64,000 nucleotides of DNA, from contig NZ_STFX01000019.1 in assembly GCF_005222915.1 (NCBI RefSeq), positions 1 to 64,000 of the forward strand, read 5' to 3'. The notes below the pieces were generated by a model. That model was given only the letters and a program-made list of their open reading frames with translations. It was not told the origin of the DNA and ran no database searches. Positions 7,113 through 15,544 of this stretch are shown here, one piece after another; the stretch's first letter is position 1, and every line of letters begins with the position of its first letter. The position numbers and the translations under genes were made by a program. Source of the DNA: Rhizobium sp. FKL33. GTDB lineage: Bacteria > Pseudomonadota > Alphaproteobacteria > Rhizobiales > Rhizobiaceae.

Positions 7113-9029
7113 TCAGTTGGTCCACCGTCCCTCCGTCTTCATCGCCTCGATCTCGCGGATGGCGCGTTCGCGCTGGCGCTCGCGGCGGATGATGTCATTC
7201 ACGGCGGCGTCGTCGCTCTTGTCGGCGTAGCGGAATTCGGAATCGGCGTAGCGGTTGATTTCCTGCTGCACCATGTCGAGCGTGATCGGCTGGCGGAGTT
7301 CCGCGATCATGGCTTTCTTGGCGTCGTAATCCTTATGCAGGAAGGTCTCGGGCTTGTCGAACCAGTCATCGGGCAGCTCGACATCCATGGCGCGCATCTT
7401 GATCGCGTCGGTGATGTTCTTGATGGCGCGGCCGGTGAAGCGGGGTTCGGCGAGCCGGATCTCGTGCAGATAGGCGCCGATATCCGCGATCGTCTTCAAG
7501 CTGCCGCGGCTTTTCTCGAAGCGCTCCCAGACTTTGACGAGGCCGTCTTCGCTCGGACTGCTATGGCCCTCATAAGTGGCGCTCACCGCGCGCTTGATCT
7601 CCTGGCCGGCATAGAGCTGGTATTCGCCGAGCGGGATCTGGTGGTTCTTGCCGACAAGCAGCGCGAAAATGTCGATATAGTCTTCGCGCGTCTGCGGACC
7701 ATCCACCAGCCAGCGAGCGCCGGCGCGCTGGCGCAGGGCATCGTCGACATTTTCGGGATAGTTTGAGAACATGCCGAAGGAGCAGTTGCCGCGCACCACG
7801 GTCGAAGCGCCGGCGAAGGCCTCCATCAGCACGGCCGTCACTTCCTGCTGGCCAGAGGACGCCCGGTCGTCAGAACGCTTGGCGGCGACCTGGTCGACAT
7901 CGTCGATCGTGCCGAAGCCGATGGTCTTCGGATTCATGATATTGTCGATGAAGGCCTTGCAGTTCTGACCGGATTTACCCTGATAGGACGAGACCTGGTC
8001 GACGCCGAAATTCTCGTAATGGAAGGCGTAGCCCGCCACCTGGCAGTAATCGTTGATCAGGCCGGCGATCATCTGGATCAGCGTCGTCTTGCCGGTGCCC
8101 GGCATGCCGTCGCCGATGAAGGTGAACAGGAAGCCGCCGAGCTCGACAAAGGGGTTGAGGCCACGCGTGAAGTCATAGGCCATGATCATCTTGGCGAGTT
8201 TCATGCCCTGATATTTGGCGATGTGATTGCCGATCACCTCGTCCGGCTTCTTGAAGCTCATCACCAGCGGCTTGCGCTTGGCGCCGGGGGCGACGTCGAA
8301 GCCATCGAGATCGAAATCGTCGCTCTCGATGCGGATATGGGCGCTCTCGAAGGGACCGAGGCCGGTGAAGCGCGGTTTGCGCGCCATCAGCCCGGCGATG
8401 GCGTCGCGGGCGAAAGCGCGGGCGCGGCTCAAAAGAGCGAGATCGTCGGGTGCGCCTGAAAGCGCCCGCTCCAGACCCGCGATCATCGATTTCACCGCAT
8501 CCTGCGGCGTGTCGAACAGGAAATCGGGCTCAGTGACGTCCTCGGTCGGTTCGCCCTCGGCGGAGAGAGTGACGGAGAGATAGGCGGCCAGTGTGAAGGC
8601 GGCCACGAAGCCTGAGGTCGCCAACAGTCCCTTGAACTGGTCGGCATCTGCGCCTGTGAGCGGCGAGACGGCGTTGCGTGACTGTAAGGCTTCCAACTGG
8701 GTTTGCCGAGCAAAGATGTCGGTCACAGCCAGCGCCACCATCACCCCGCGGCGGGCGCGATAGAGCAGCATATGCTGGCGGGGCGTGAGCATCGGATCAT
8801 TGGGTCGCGCGGACTGGATCGTGCGGGCGAGATCCACTTCGCGGGTGCGGCGCACGCCGGTGGTCGCAACAGTCGAGACGAAGCGGCGGCCTGTGCCGGC
8901 GATCGCCGTGCCGCCCGGTCCGCTGTCGTTTTCCAGCATGACGATCTTGCTGACAAAGCTTTGGGCTAGGCCGAGATGCTTGACGATGTCGTCCTCGGGA
9001 ATTGCCGTGAGGCCAGTGTTGAGGGACAT
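7113..9029 (-). CDS. AAA+ ATPase of a conserved unknown operon
   Basis: A 638-residue protein with a single AAA+ module. Residues 305-316 are IGDGMPGTGKTT (Walker A, Lys314), 374-379 TIDDVD (Walker B), and 432-440 LRQRAGARW holds candidate arginine-finger or sensor residues after a FSNYPENVDD segment. The N-terminal 290 residues include two moderately hydrophobic helices (about 95-107 and 140-156) that could touch a membrane, so it may be a peripheral or membrane-tethered remodelling ATPase. The C-terminus is charged. It belongs with the SPFH, coiled-coil and DUF2333 genes around it. Substrate unknown; MoxR or FtsH function should not be assumed, since neither signature is present. Confidence 0.78.
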   Translation of the reverse strand: MSLNTGLTAIPEDDIVKHLGLAQSFVSKIVMLENDSGPGGTAIAGTGRRFVSTVATTGVRRTREVDLARTIQSARPNDPMLTPRQHMLLYRARRGVMVALAVTDIFARQTQLEALQSRNAVSPLTGADADQFKGLLATSGFVAAFTLAAYLSVTLSAEGEPTEDVTEPDFLFDTPQDAVKSMIAGLERALSGAPDDLALLSRARAFARDAIAGLMARKPRFTGLGPFESAHIRIESDDFDLDGFDVAPGAKRKPLVMSFKKPDEVIGNHIAKYQGMKLAKMIMAYDFTRGLNPFVELGGFLFTFIGDGMPGTGKTTLIQMIAGLINDYCQVAGYAFHYENFGVDQVSSYQGKSGQNCKAFIDNIMNPKTIGFGTIDDVDQVAAKRSDDRASSGQQEVTAVLMEAFAGASTVVRGNCSFGMFSNYPENVDDALRQRAGARWLVDGPQTREDYIDIFALLVGKNHQIPLGEYQLYAGQEIKRAVSATYEGHSSPSEDGLVKVWERFEKSRGSLKTIADIGAYLHEIRLAEPRFTGRAIKNITDAIKMRAMDVELPDDWFDKPETFLHKDYDAKKAMIAELRQPITLDMVQQEINRYADSEFRYADKSDDAAVNDIIRRERQRERAIREIEAMKTEGRWTN

Positions 9030-9136
9030 GAAGTAAGCCTTTCGAATCAGGGAGCTTCCGGGGCGATTGTTATTGGCGTCAGTTGCGTTGGTTGAGATCT
9101 TCTATCAGTGTTATTCGATCAAAAATGGGGAATGAC

Positions 9137-9499
9137 ATGTTTGGGAGCGGCCTCAATATCGTCCTGGGAGTATGGCTGGCTAGCAGTCCTTTGACGAGCA
9201 GCCCAACGAATGCTTGGGCTTATGGGAAGATGAATGCGATGCTGCATATCGTAATGGCGTTGGCGGACCAGGCTCACTGCCCCTCTCTTGAGGTGAATAC
9301 CAAACTGCTTGCCGAGACACAGGTGTTTTATCACATCAACATTCTTCAAAATCCGCTGGACGTCGCCTTTATCACTAAGATCGGCGCCAGATCGAATGAA
9401 CGCGTCGCGGCCATGACGCAGGAGGCGGCTTGTGCCGAGGGGCGACTTTGGTTTGGACCTGACGGTACGCGCATCAAAGGCCTGCTGATAGAAAGATAA
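9137..9499 (+). CDS. Small exported protein of unknown function
   Basis: A 120-residue protein with a probable signal peptide (hydrophobic GLNIVLGVWLASSPLTSS, cleavage near NAWA). The mature part has two cysteines (HCPS, ACAEG) that could form a disulfide, and no family I recognise. ATG at 9137 is preferred because GGGGA lies 5-6 bases upstream; an ATG at 9125 is also in frame. It is on the strand opposite to the surrounding block, with base composition closer to A+T than its neighbours, so it may be a later arrival. Confidence 0.6.
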   Translation: MFGSGLNIVLGVWLASSPLTSSPTNAWAYGKMNAMLHIVMALADQAHCPSLEVNTKLLAETQVFYHINILQNPLDVAFITKIGARSNERVAAMTQEAACAEGRLWFGPDGTRIKGLLIER

Positions 9500-9565
9500 C
9501 AGGCGCTGGATTCGCTTACATCGCCTTGTGGCCGCATCGTTCGTGACTTGTCTGGATCAAAGCGC

Positions 9566-10708
9566 TCAGACATCCGTCACCTGGTTGCCCGAGATGACAT
9601 GGACCTTGTAGCCCGCAAACACCCGTTCGGCTTCGCCCGAGGCGTAGAGCGCGGTATAGGCGTCATGCGGCACCAGCGCGTGTTTCTCGAAACCGGTGAC
9701 GCCCATGCGGGCCGCTTCGAGATCATTGGTGTCGATATGGAAGATCTGCTCGGCCGGCGTCGAGGAGAAGAAGCCGCGCTGGGCGGGCTTTTCCTGTTTC
9801 GAGATCACGTCCTGCACCGTCCAGGTCAAGAGCCAAGCGTTTTCGGCCTTGCGCACCCGCGACAGGATCGAGTTGATTACTTCGTTGTTTTCGGTGATGC
9901 CGGCCGAGTAGAAGGGGCCGATGACGATCCGGCGCATCTGTTTTGGATGCAGCGTCGGAAAATCCTTGTCGAGATTGGCCGCGATCGTCACCGGCGTCAG
10001 CGCGTAACCACTGTTGCGGATCACGAAATCGTCGAAGCGGGCGGCGAGTTCGGGATTGAGAAATCCGCCGATGGGGAGAGGGATCGGCACCTTCTCGTTC
10101 AGAGTCCCGTCCGCCTTGACCAGCATGCGGGTCATATTTTCCGAGGAATCCTCAATGCGGGCGATATAGATCATCGGCAGCGTCTGCGCGCCGTCGAAGG
10201 CCGCCCAGTTGACGACCACGGAGGGACGCAGGCTCTCGGCATTGACCGTCACCGCGGAGGTTTCGGGCAACACCACCGGCGAAAAGACCTCGCCCTTCTG
10301 CGCCCCTTCGAGATAGAGCCGTTCGGCGATCCGGCTTTGCAACTCTTCCGGAAACGCCTTGTTGCGCAGGATGAAATCGACCATTTCGGCCCTCAGCCGG
10401 CCGGCGTCCGGCAGGGCGGCGAGCTTTTCGGGGGCGGAGCGGCGGTCGTTCTCCAGTTCCAGCACATTCTGAAACACGGGAAAACCGGATTCCGCCCGGG
10501 AGATGCGGAAGCGGTCCATGAAGCCGATCTTGTTTTCCCAGCAGGCGAGCGAGGTTTTGAGGCGCTCGACATATTTCATCACCAGCGTTGCGGTGAGATC
10601 CCGCGACGCGGATGCGCGGCCAGGGCCGTCGAGATAGGCTTCCAGCCCGACGAAAGCGGCGCGCACCGTCTGGAAATACTGCGCCGCCGCCGGCTCGACC
10701 GCATTCAT
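9566..10708 (-). CDS. Conserved protein of unknown function in the SPFH/AAA block
   Basis: A 380-residue predicted soluble protein with no signal peptide, no transmembrane segment and no motif I recognise. The N-terminal part is helical (KYVERLKTSLACWENKIGFMDRF); the rest looks like mixed alpha/beta with many Val/Ile strands. ATG at 10708 is preferred to a GTG nine bases upstream because GGAG is 8 bases before the ATG and only 1 before the GTG. It begins 15 bp after the stop of the SPFH gene, so the two are almost certainly co-transcribed. Confidence 0.65.
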   Translation of the reverse strand: MNAVEPAAAQYFQTVRAAFVGLEAYLDGPGRASASRDLTATLVMKYVERLKTSLACWENKIGFMDRFRISRAESGFPVFQNVLELENDRRSAPEKLAALPDAGRLRAEMVDFILRNKAFPEELQSRIAERLYLEGAQKGEVFSPVVLPETSAVTVNAESLRPSVVVNWAAFDGAQTLPMIYIARIEDSSENMTRMLVKADGTLNEKVPIPLPIGGFLNPELAARFDDFVIRNSGYALTPVTIAANLDKDFPTLHPKQMRRIVIGPFYSAGITENNEVINSILSRVRKAENAWLLTWTVQDVISKQEKPAQRGFFSSTPAEQIFHIDTNDLEAARMGVTGFEKHALVPHDAYTALYASGEAERVFAGYKVHVISGNQVTDV

Positions 10709-10723
10709 AGGCGACACTCCATG

Positions 10724-11614
10724 TTACTTGACGCCAATGAAGGGCACAGCCGATCCCGGCACCATGGTGGAGGGCAGTTGCCCGTTCCATTTTTCGGCGG
10801 CGGTCAGGTTGATGAGTTCGGGATTGTCCCGCAGCGCCGCGCCCTTGGCCTTGATAGCGTCGGCTTCCGCCTCGCCGGCCAGCCGGGTCGCCGCCGCATT
10901 GGCTTCGGCTTCGGCGCGCACGGCATCGGCGCGGGCCTGCGCCTGGGTGACGGTGATCTGCGCCTGCACCTTTTCACGCTCGGCGTTCTGGCGGATCTTC
11001 TGCACTTCCACCTCGGCCAGCATGCGGTTCTCTATGGATTGTTCATAGGCGTCGGAGAAATCGATGTTCTCGATCTGCACGCTGTCGATGATCACCGGGC
11101 CGCGGACGGAGTCGCGAATGGCGGCTTCCGCCTGGGCGTTCAACCGGGCGCGGTCCTGGATGGCGGTGACGGCGTTGAACTGGCCGAAGACATTCTTGAC
11201 CTGCTCATAGACGCGGCGATCGATCAACCGGTTGACCACGCCTTCCTCACTGCCATATTCGGCATAGATCTTGGCCACCTGATCGGCCGGCAGGCGATAA
11301 TTCACCGAAAGCGTGATTGCGGCGGGTTGCTGGTCTCGCGAATAGGTGTTGACGTTGTCATAGACCTTGCTGCGGTTCTGAACGGAGATCTTGGCCACCT
11401 TGTTGATCAGCGGCAGTTCGAAGCCGAGGCCCGGTTCGGCCGTGCCGACCACCGCGCCATAGCGCAGAATCACGCCGCGCTCGCCCTGGTCGATGGTGTA
11501 GAAGCCGCCGGAGCCGATCAGGAATACCGCCGTGACCACGACGGCCACTGCTGCGAGCCTCCCAAAACCGCGATTTTTGTCCTTCGTTTTGTCCATAGCG
11601 CTCGGATCGCTCAT
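10724..11614 (-). CDS. SPFH/prohibitin-like membrane scaffold protein
   Basis: A 296-residue protein with one N-terminal transmembrane segment (about 20-40) followed by a band-7/SPFH domain. Diagnostic features: TIDQGERGVILRYG directly after the membrane anchor, GLGFELPLINKVAKISVQ, SVNYRLPADQV, and an alanine- and glutamate-rich coiled-coil tail (about 195-270) ending in PSTMVPGSAVPFIGVK. Family members form large ring or cage assemblies on the membrane that hold or regulate proteases and other enzymes (HflK/C, prohibitin, QmcA). It is not HflK/HflC, which occur as a pair. It likely scaffolds the neighbouring ATPase, but that is inference. Confidence 0.88.
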   Translation of the reverse strand: MSDPSAMDKTKDKNRGFGRLAAVAVVVTAVFLIGSGGFYTIDQGERGVILRYGAVVGTAEPGLGFELPLINKVAKISVQNRSKVYDNVNTYSRDQQPAAITLSVNYRLPADQVAKIYAEYGSEEGVVNRLIDRRVYEQVKNVFGQFNAVTAIQDRARLNAQAEAAIRDSVRGPVIIDSVQIENIDFSDAYEQSIENRMLAEVEVQKIRQNAEREKVQAQITVTQAQARADAVRAEAEANAAATRLAGEAEADAIKAKGAALRDNPELINLTAAEKWNGQLPSTMVPGSAVPFIGVK

Positions 11615-11669
11615 CACAATATTCTCACTCGCTCAAAATATGCGTGTGTTCCTGTCGGTGGTCCGATGA

Positions 11670-12758
11670 TCAGGACCGGGTGTAATTCGCCGAATTGTGC
11701 TTATCGAGCACCACCTGGAATCGACGTGCGAACGCGTCGTCGGCCAGCTTCTTGCGGCGCTGGATGTCCTGGGTGGAGAGCATGTTCTTCTCGTGCATTT
11801 CCAGGAGATCGCCGATATGGCGCTGGGCGGCTGCGCCGATGCCGGCCATGGTTTCCTCCGCCGCCGTGTCCACCTGGCTGCCCAGCGTGTTGATGCGGTG
11901 GGCGACTTCCTGCTGCGCGGCCGTCTTCAACGAATCCTCGAGCGCCTTGTAGAGAACGATGCGCTGTTCGGTGTCGATGGTCAGCTTGTTGATCAGCGTG
12001 TTCTGGGCGGCGATCTGGTTGTTGAGCGAATCCACGAAGGTCTGGAACATCGAGGTGTAGCGCTCGAGCGTCTGGCTCTCGGCCAGGAGTTCCTGCTCCT
12101 TGGCCTGCTTCTCGTTGTATTCGGTGGCCAGTTTCGAGCGTTCGCCTTCGAGTTCGGTGCGGGCCTTCTGGTCGGTGGCCGAAGCGATCTTGTTTTCGAT
12201 GTCGAGCAGCAGCGGGTTGAGCTCCTCGATGCGCTTCTGCACGGCTTCGAGATTGACCATGGCGTTCTTGCGGCGCTCGATCACCTGGATGAGGCTCGCT
12301 TCCGAGGACTTGTAGCGCTGGTCGAGAATATTCTTCTGTTCTTTGAGAATGCCGACGATCGTGTCGGATTTCGCGAGCAGCTCCTGCAGATTGCCGGCGA
12401 GCGACATGCCGCGCACCCGATCGGTGCGCATGCGCTGCGCCTTCTGCTTGGAGAAGATGCCGACGAATTTTTCAAAGCCGGTATAGCTCTTCATGCTCTC
12501 GAATTCGGAGCCGAACACATTGGTGGCGTCCTCGAGCCCGAGGATGAGGTCGGCGATATTGGCCTCCATCACCTTCTGCTGGGTCAGCACGTCCTGAATG
12601 CGGGCATTCTCGATATCGAAGTTGGCGTCGCCGATCTTGGCGTCCGCCTTGGCGAAACGGTCCAGCACACCGGTTGAGGCGTCGAGCTTCCCGCGCATCT
12701 CGTTGACGATCGAGCGGGTCTTTTCGATTTCGGCGTCGAAGGACTGCAAGCTGGCCAT
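11670..12758 (-). CDS. Long coiled-coil protein (TelA-like in outline)
   Basis: A 362-residue soluble, strongly helical protein almost free of Pro and Cys, with heptad-like runs throughout (for example RRKNAMVNLEAVQKRIEEL and TELEGERSKLATEYNEKQ). Its architecture is reminiscent of TelA/KlaA toxic-anion proteins and of PspA-type membrane-surface proteins, but I see no decisive motif. AGGGA precedes the ATG at 12758. First gene of the minus-strand block; the SPFH gene follows after 55 bp. A role as a membrane-surface polymer working with the SPFH protein is a reasonable guess only. Confidence 0.65.
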   Translation of the reverse strand: MASLQSFDAEIEKTRSIVNEMRGKLDASTGVLDRFAKADAKIGDANFDIENARIQDVLTQQKVMEANIADLILGLEDATNVFGSEFESMKSYTGFEKFVGIFSKQKAQRMRTDRVRGMSLAGNLQELLAKSDTIVGILKEQKNILDQRYKSSEASLIQVIERRKNAMVNLEAVQKRIEELNPLLLDIENKIASATDQKARTELEGERSKLATEYNEKQAKEQELLAESQTLERYTSMFQTFVDSLNNQIAAQNTLINKLTIDTEQRIVLYKALEDSLKTAAQQEVAHRINTLGSQVDTAAEETMAGIGAAAQRHIGDLLEMHEKNMLSTQDIQRRKKLADDAFARRFQVVLDKHNSANYTRS

Positions 12759-12969
12759 GGTCGTTTCCCTGAAGTGGCCGCGTTGCCGCGGCGCGTTGAC
12801 TGCGTGCGCACAATAGGTGTTTTCGCCGATTTGAAAACCGGCAAAACGTCTACCCGCCGCACGCGGTTATGTTGTCGTCCAGAGGTCAACGCGCAAGGCC
12901 GCCCGATTATTCGGGCGCGAAAAAATCATCCTGCCGCAACCGAGACGGGGCGCGGCGAGGCAGGTGCGC

Positions 12970-13356
12970 CTACTTGGCCGCCGCCGGGTTCTTGAGATAG
13001 GCGATCACGTTGGCGATATCCTCTGGCTTCTTGAGGCCGGGAAAGGCCATCTTGTTCTTGGCCACCGTGCCCTTGGGATCGGCGAGATAGGCGGTCAGAT
13101 GCGCATCATCCCAAACCTTGCCGTCTGCGCCGAAGGTCTTCAGCGCATCCGAATATTTGAAGCCCTCGACGCTCGCCACCTTGCGACCCGCCACGCCCAT
13201 CAGGGACGGGCCGACCTTGTTCTTGGCTTCGGTGGCCGTATGACAGGCGGAACACTTCTTGAAAACGGCGGCGCCGGCCTTGGCGTCGCCATCGGCGAAG
13301 GCGGCGCCTGTCGATGCAGTCAGGAGGAGGGCGGCGCAGGCAAGTGTCTTGATCAT
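12970..13356 (-). CDS. Class I c-type cytochrome (cytochrome c2 family)
   Basis: A 128-residue periplasmic electron carrier. A signal peptide (KTLACAALLLTASTGAAFA) precedes the single haem site CSACH near residue 36-40; the sixth ligand is a Met in a late NKMAFPGLKKPEDI segment, and VGPSLMGVAGRK is the usual loop after the haem. C2-type cytochromes shuttle electrons from the bc1 complex to oxidases or other acceptors. Single gene, divergent from choX. Confidence 0.92.
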   Translation of the reverse strand: MIKTLACAALLLTASTGAAFADGDAKAGAAVFKKCSACHTATEAKNKVGPSLMGVAGRKVASVEGFKYSDALKTFGADGKVWDDAHLTAYLADPKGTVAKNKMAFPGLKKPEDIANVIAYLKNPAAAK

Positions 13357-13595
13357 CGGATAAATCCTTGAAGAATCGCTGGGAGCGGGGCGAGCCTAGA
13401 GACGATCGCGAGACATCGCCTTGACCTCCATCAAGCCGCCGCGCGCCATGGGGATCCGCCGGAAAACCAGCGGAAATCGGGAGTATTTTTGCGTTTCGCA
13501 GACTTGCGCTAAAGGTAATTTTCGGATTGCGCCGCGATGACGTCGCGAATCGACATGTGTGCGCCGCCAATCCGCTTGAATTGTCGCGTCAATGG

Positions 13596-13614
13596 TGGTT
13601 GGCTAGCTCAACCA
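13596..13614. promoter_or_regulatory. Inverted repeat just upstream of choX, candidate operator
   Basis: TGGTTG and CAACCA flank GCTAGCT, forming a 19-bp inverted repeat that ends 19 bases before the choX start and just ahead of its AGGGAG ribosome-binding site. A repressor bound here would block the cho operon. The regulator is not identified, and the site could also be an mRNA hairpin. Confidence 0.4.
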
Positions 13615-13633
13615 TAAAGAGGGAGAACGTTCA

Positions 13634-14584
13634 ATGACGTCAATCATTTCTAAAACCATGCTGGCGCTCGCCGTGTCGGCTTTCGCCTTTGCCGGCGCTG
13701 CTCGCGCGGCCGAGCCGGAAAGCTGCTCCACGGTTCGTTTCGCCGATGTGGGTTGGTCCGACATCGCCGCCACCACCGGCACCGCTTCCGTTATTCTCAA
13801 GGCTCTCGGCTATGAAACGGATGTGAAGGTTCTTTCCGTCCCGGTCACCTTCCAGTCGATGAAGAACAAGGACATCGACGTTTTCCTCGGCAACTGGATG
13901 CCGACGATGGAAGCCGACCTGAAGCCCTATCGCGACGAAAAGTCTGTCGACGTCGTGCGCGAAAACCTCGAAGGCGCGAAATACACGCTGACCACCAACG
14001 AAGCCGGCGCCGCCCTCGGCATCAAGGATTTCGCCGACATCGCCAAGCACAAGGACGAACTCGAAGGCAAGATTTACGGCATCGAGCCGGGCAATGACGG
14101 CAACCGTCTGATCCTCGGCATGATCGAAGGCGACAAGTTCGGCCTCAAGAGCTTCGAACTGGTCGAATCTTCCGAGCAGGGCATGCTGTCGCAGGTGGCT
14201 CGCCTCAATGGCGACGGCAAGCCGATCGTCTTCCTCGGTTGGGAGCCCCATCCGATGAACGCCAACTTCAAGCTGACCTATCTGACCGGCGGCGATGACG
14301 TGTTCGGCCCCAATCTCGGCGGCGCGACCATCTACACCAACACCCGCGCCGGCTATGTCAACGAATGCGCCAATGTCGGGGCCTTCCTCAAGAACCTCAA
14401 GTTCAGCCTCGCCATGGAAAACGAGGTGATGAAGAAGATCCTCGATGGTGGTCTCGAACCCGAAGCTGCCGCCAGCGAATGGCTGACCGCCAACCCCACT
14501 GCCTTCGAACCCTGGCTCAAGGGCGTGACCACCAAGGATGGCGGCGATGCTGTCGCGGCGGTTAAGAGCGCTCTCGGCCTCTGA
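13634..14584 (+). CDS. choX: Choline ABC transporter substrate-binding protein
   Basis: Periplasmic choline receptor, 316 residues, with a signal peptide cleaved near ARAAEP. The four aromatic residues that box choline in the Sinorhizobium ChoX structure (Trp43, Trp90, Tyr119, Trp205) have counterparts here as Trp41 (VGWSD), Trp88 (GNWMP), Tyr117 (YTLTTN) and Trp203 (LGWEPHPMN), a constant offset of two. It belongs to the OpuAC-type family. The operon order is choX-choW-choV. AGGGAG precedes the ATG. Choline is used as a nutrient and as the precursor of glycine betaine. Confidence 0.95.
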   Translation: MTSIISKTMLALAVSAFAFAGAARAAEPESCSTVRFADVGWSDIAATTGTASVILKALGYETDVKVLSVPVTFQSMKNKDIDVFLGNWMPTMEADLKPYRDEKSVDVVRENLEGAKYTLTTNEAGAALGIKDFADIAKHKDELEGKIYGIEPGNDGNRLILGMIEGDKFGLKSFELVESSEQGMLSQVARLNGDGKPIVFLGWEPHPMNANFKLTYLTGGDDVFGPNLGGATIYTNTRAGYVNECANVGAFLKNLKFSLAMENEVMKKILDGGLEPEAAASEWLTANPTAFEPWLKGVTTKDGGDAVAAVKSALGL

Positions 14585-14603
14585 TTGGCAAAATAAGGAC
14601 GGA

Positions 14604-14631
14604 CCGCGCGGGCGAGGGGATGCCCGCGCGG
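14604..14631 (+). repeat. Strong hairpin between choX and choW
   Basis: CCGCGCGGGC and GCCCGCGCGG form a perfect 10-bp G+C stem with an 8-base loop, 20 bp after the choX stop. No T-run follows, so it is unlikely to be a full terminator. Such hairpins behind binding-protein genes usually protect the upstream mRNA from 3' exonucleases, giving more receptor than permease. Confidence 0.65.
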
Positions 14632-14671
14632 ATACCGGCGGCCTCTCAGCGTAAATTGTCGGGGACAGCGC

Positions 14672-15544
14672 ATGAATATTTTGACTGAATACAAAGTACC
14701 GGTCGGCGGTTGGGCCAAGACCGTGGTCGACTGGCTTACCACCGATCTAAAAGTCGTTTTCCGGGCGATCTCGGCCATCCTCGACTCTTCGATCAATGCG
14801 ATGCTCTTCATTCTCGATGCGCCTTATCTCAAGGGATCGAGCCTGGAAGAGGTCTACCCGCTGTTCATGATTGCGGTGTTTACGGCGTTCGCGTGGTTCA
14901 TGCGTCGCTCGGTCGGCATAGCGGCGTTCACGCTGCTCGGCATGCTGTTCATCTACAATCAGGGCTACTGGAAAGAAACGATGCAGACGTTGGCGCTGGT
15001 GCTGGCGGCCACGGGCGTCTGCATGGTGATCGGCATTCCGATCGGCATCGCCTGCGCGCGCCGTCCCTGGCTCTATTCCGCCATGCGTCCGGTGCTAGAC
15101 CTGATGCAGACGATTCCGACATTCGTCTACCTCATCCCGGCGCTGCTGCTTTTCGGCCTCGGCATGGTGCCGGGCCTGATCGCAACAGTAATCTTCGCAA
15201 TTCCCGCGCCCATCCGCCTGACCCGGCTCGGTATCATCTCGACTCCGCCGTCGCTGGTGGAGGCCGCCGAAGCCTTCGGCGCGACCAAGAGGCAGGTGCT
15301 GACCAAGGTCGAACTGCCTTTCGCCATGCCGCAGATCATGGCTGGCCTCACGCAGACCATCATGCTTTCGCTGTCGATGGTGGTCATCGCCGCGCTCGTC
15401 GGCGCCAATGGTCTGGGCGTGCCTGTGGTGCGCGCGCTCAACACCGTCAACATCGCCAAGGGGTTCGATTCTGGCCTCTGCATCGTGATCCTCGCCATTA
15501 TCCTCGACCGCATCTTCCGGTCTTCCGATGAAGGAGACGCGTGA
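14672..15544 (+). CDS. choW: Choline ABC transporter permease
   Basis: A 290-residue integral membrane protein of the OpuAB/ProW family, with several hydrophobic helices and the cytoplasmic coupling loop around EAAEAFGATKRQVLTKVELP (about 205-225), the EAA motif that docks on the ATPase. It forms the channel for choline delivered by ChoX. It follows choX after 87 bp, and its stop overlaps the choV start by 4 nt (ATGA), so translation of the two is coupled. Confidence 0.94.
   Translation: MNILTEYKVPVGGWAKTVVDWLTTDLKVVFRAISAILDSSINAMLFILDAPYLKGSSLEEVYPLFMIAVFTAFAWFMRRSVGIAAFTLLGMLFIYNQGYWKETMQTLALVLAATGVCMVIGIPIGIACARRPWLYSAMRPVLDLMQTIPTFVYLIPALLLFGLGMVPGLIATVIFAIPAPIRLTRLGIISTPPSLVEAAEAFGATKRQVLTKVELPFAMPQIMAGLTQTIMLSLSMVVIAALVGANGLGVPVVRALNTVNIAKGFDSGLCIVILAIILDRIFRSSDEGDA

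Noticed and set aside
9548-11893. A 781-codon open frame on the plus strand, and similar long frames at 50351-53149 (plus) and 20883-22592 (minus)
   Set aside because: They lie exactly opposite strong family genes, and their translations are Arg/Gly/His-rich without family likeness. They are third-position G+C artefacts of the real genes.
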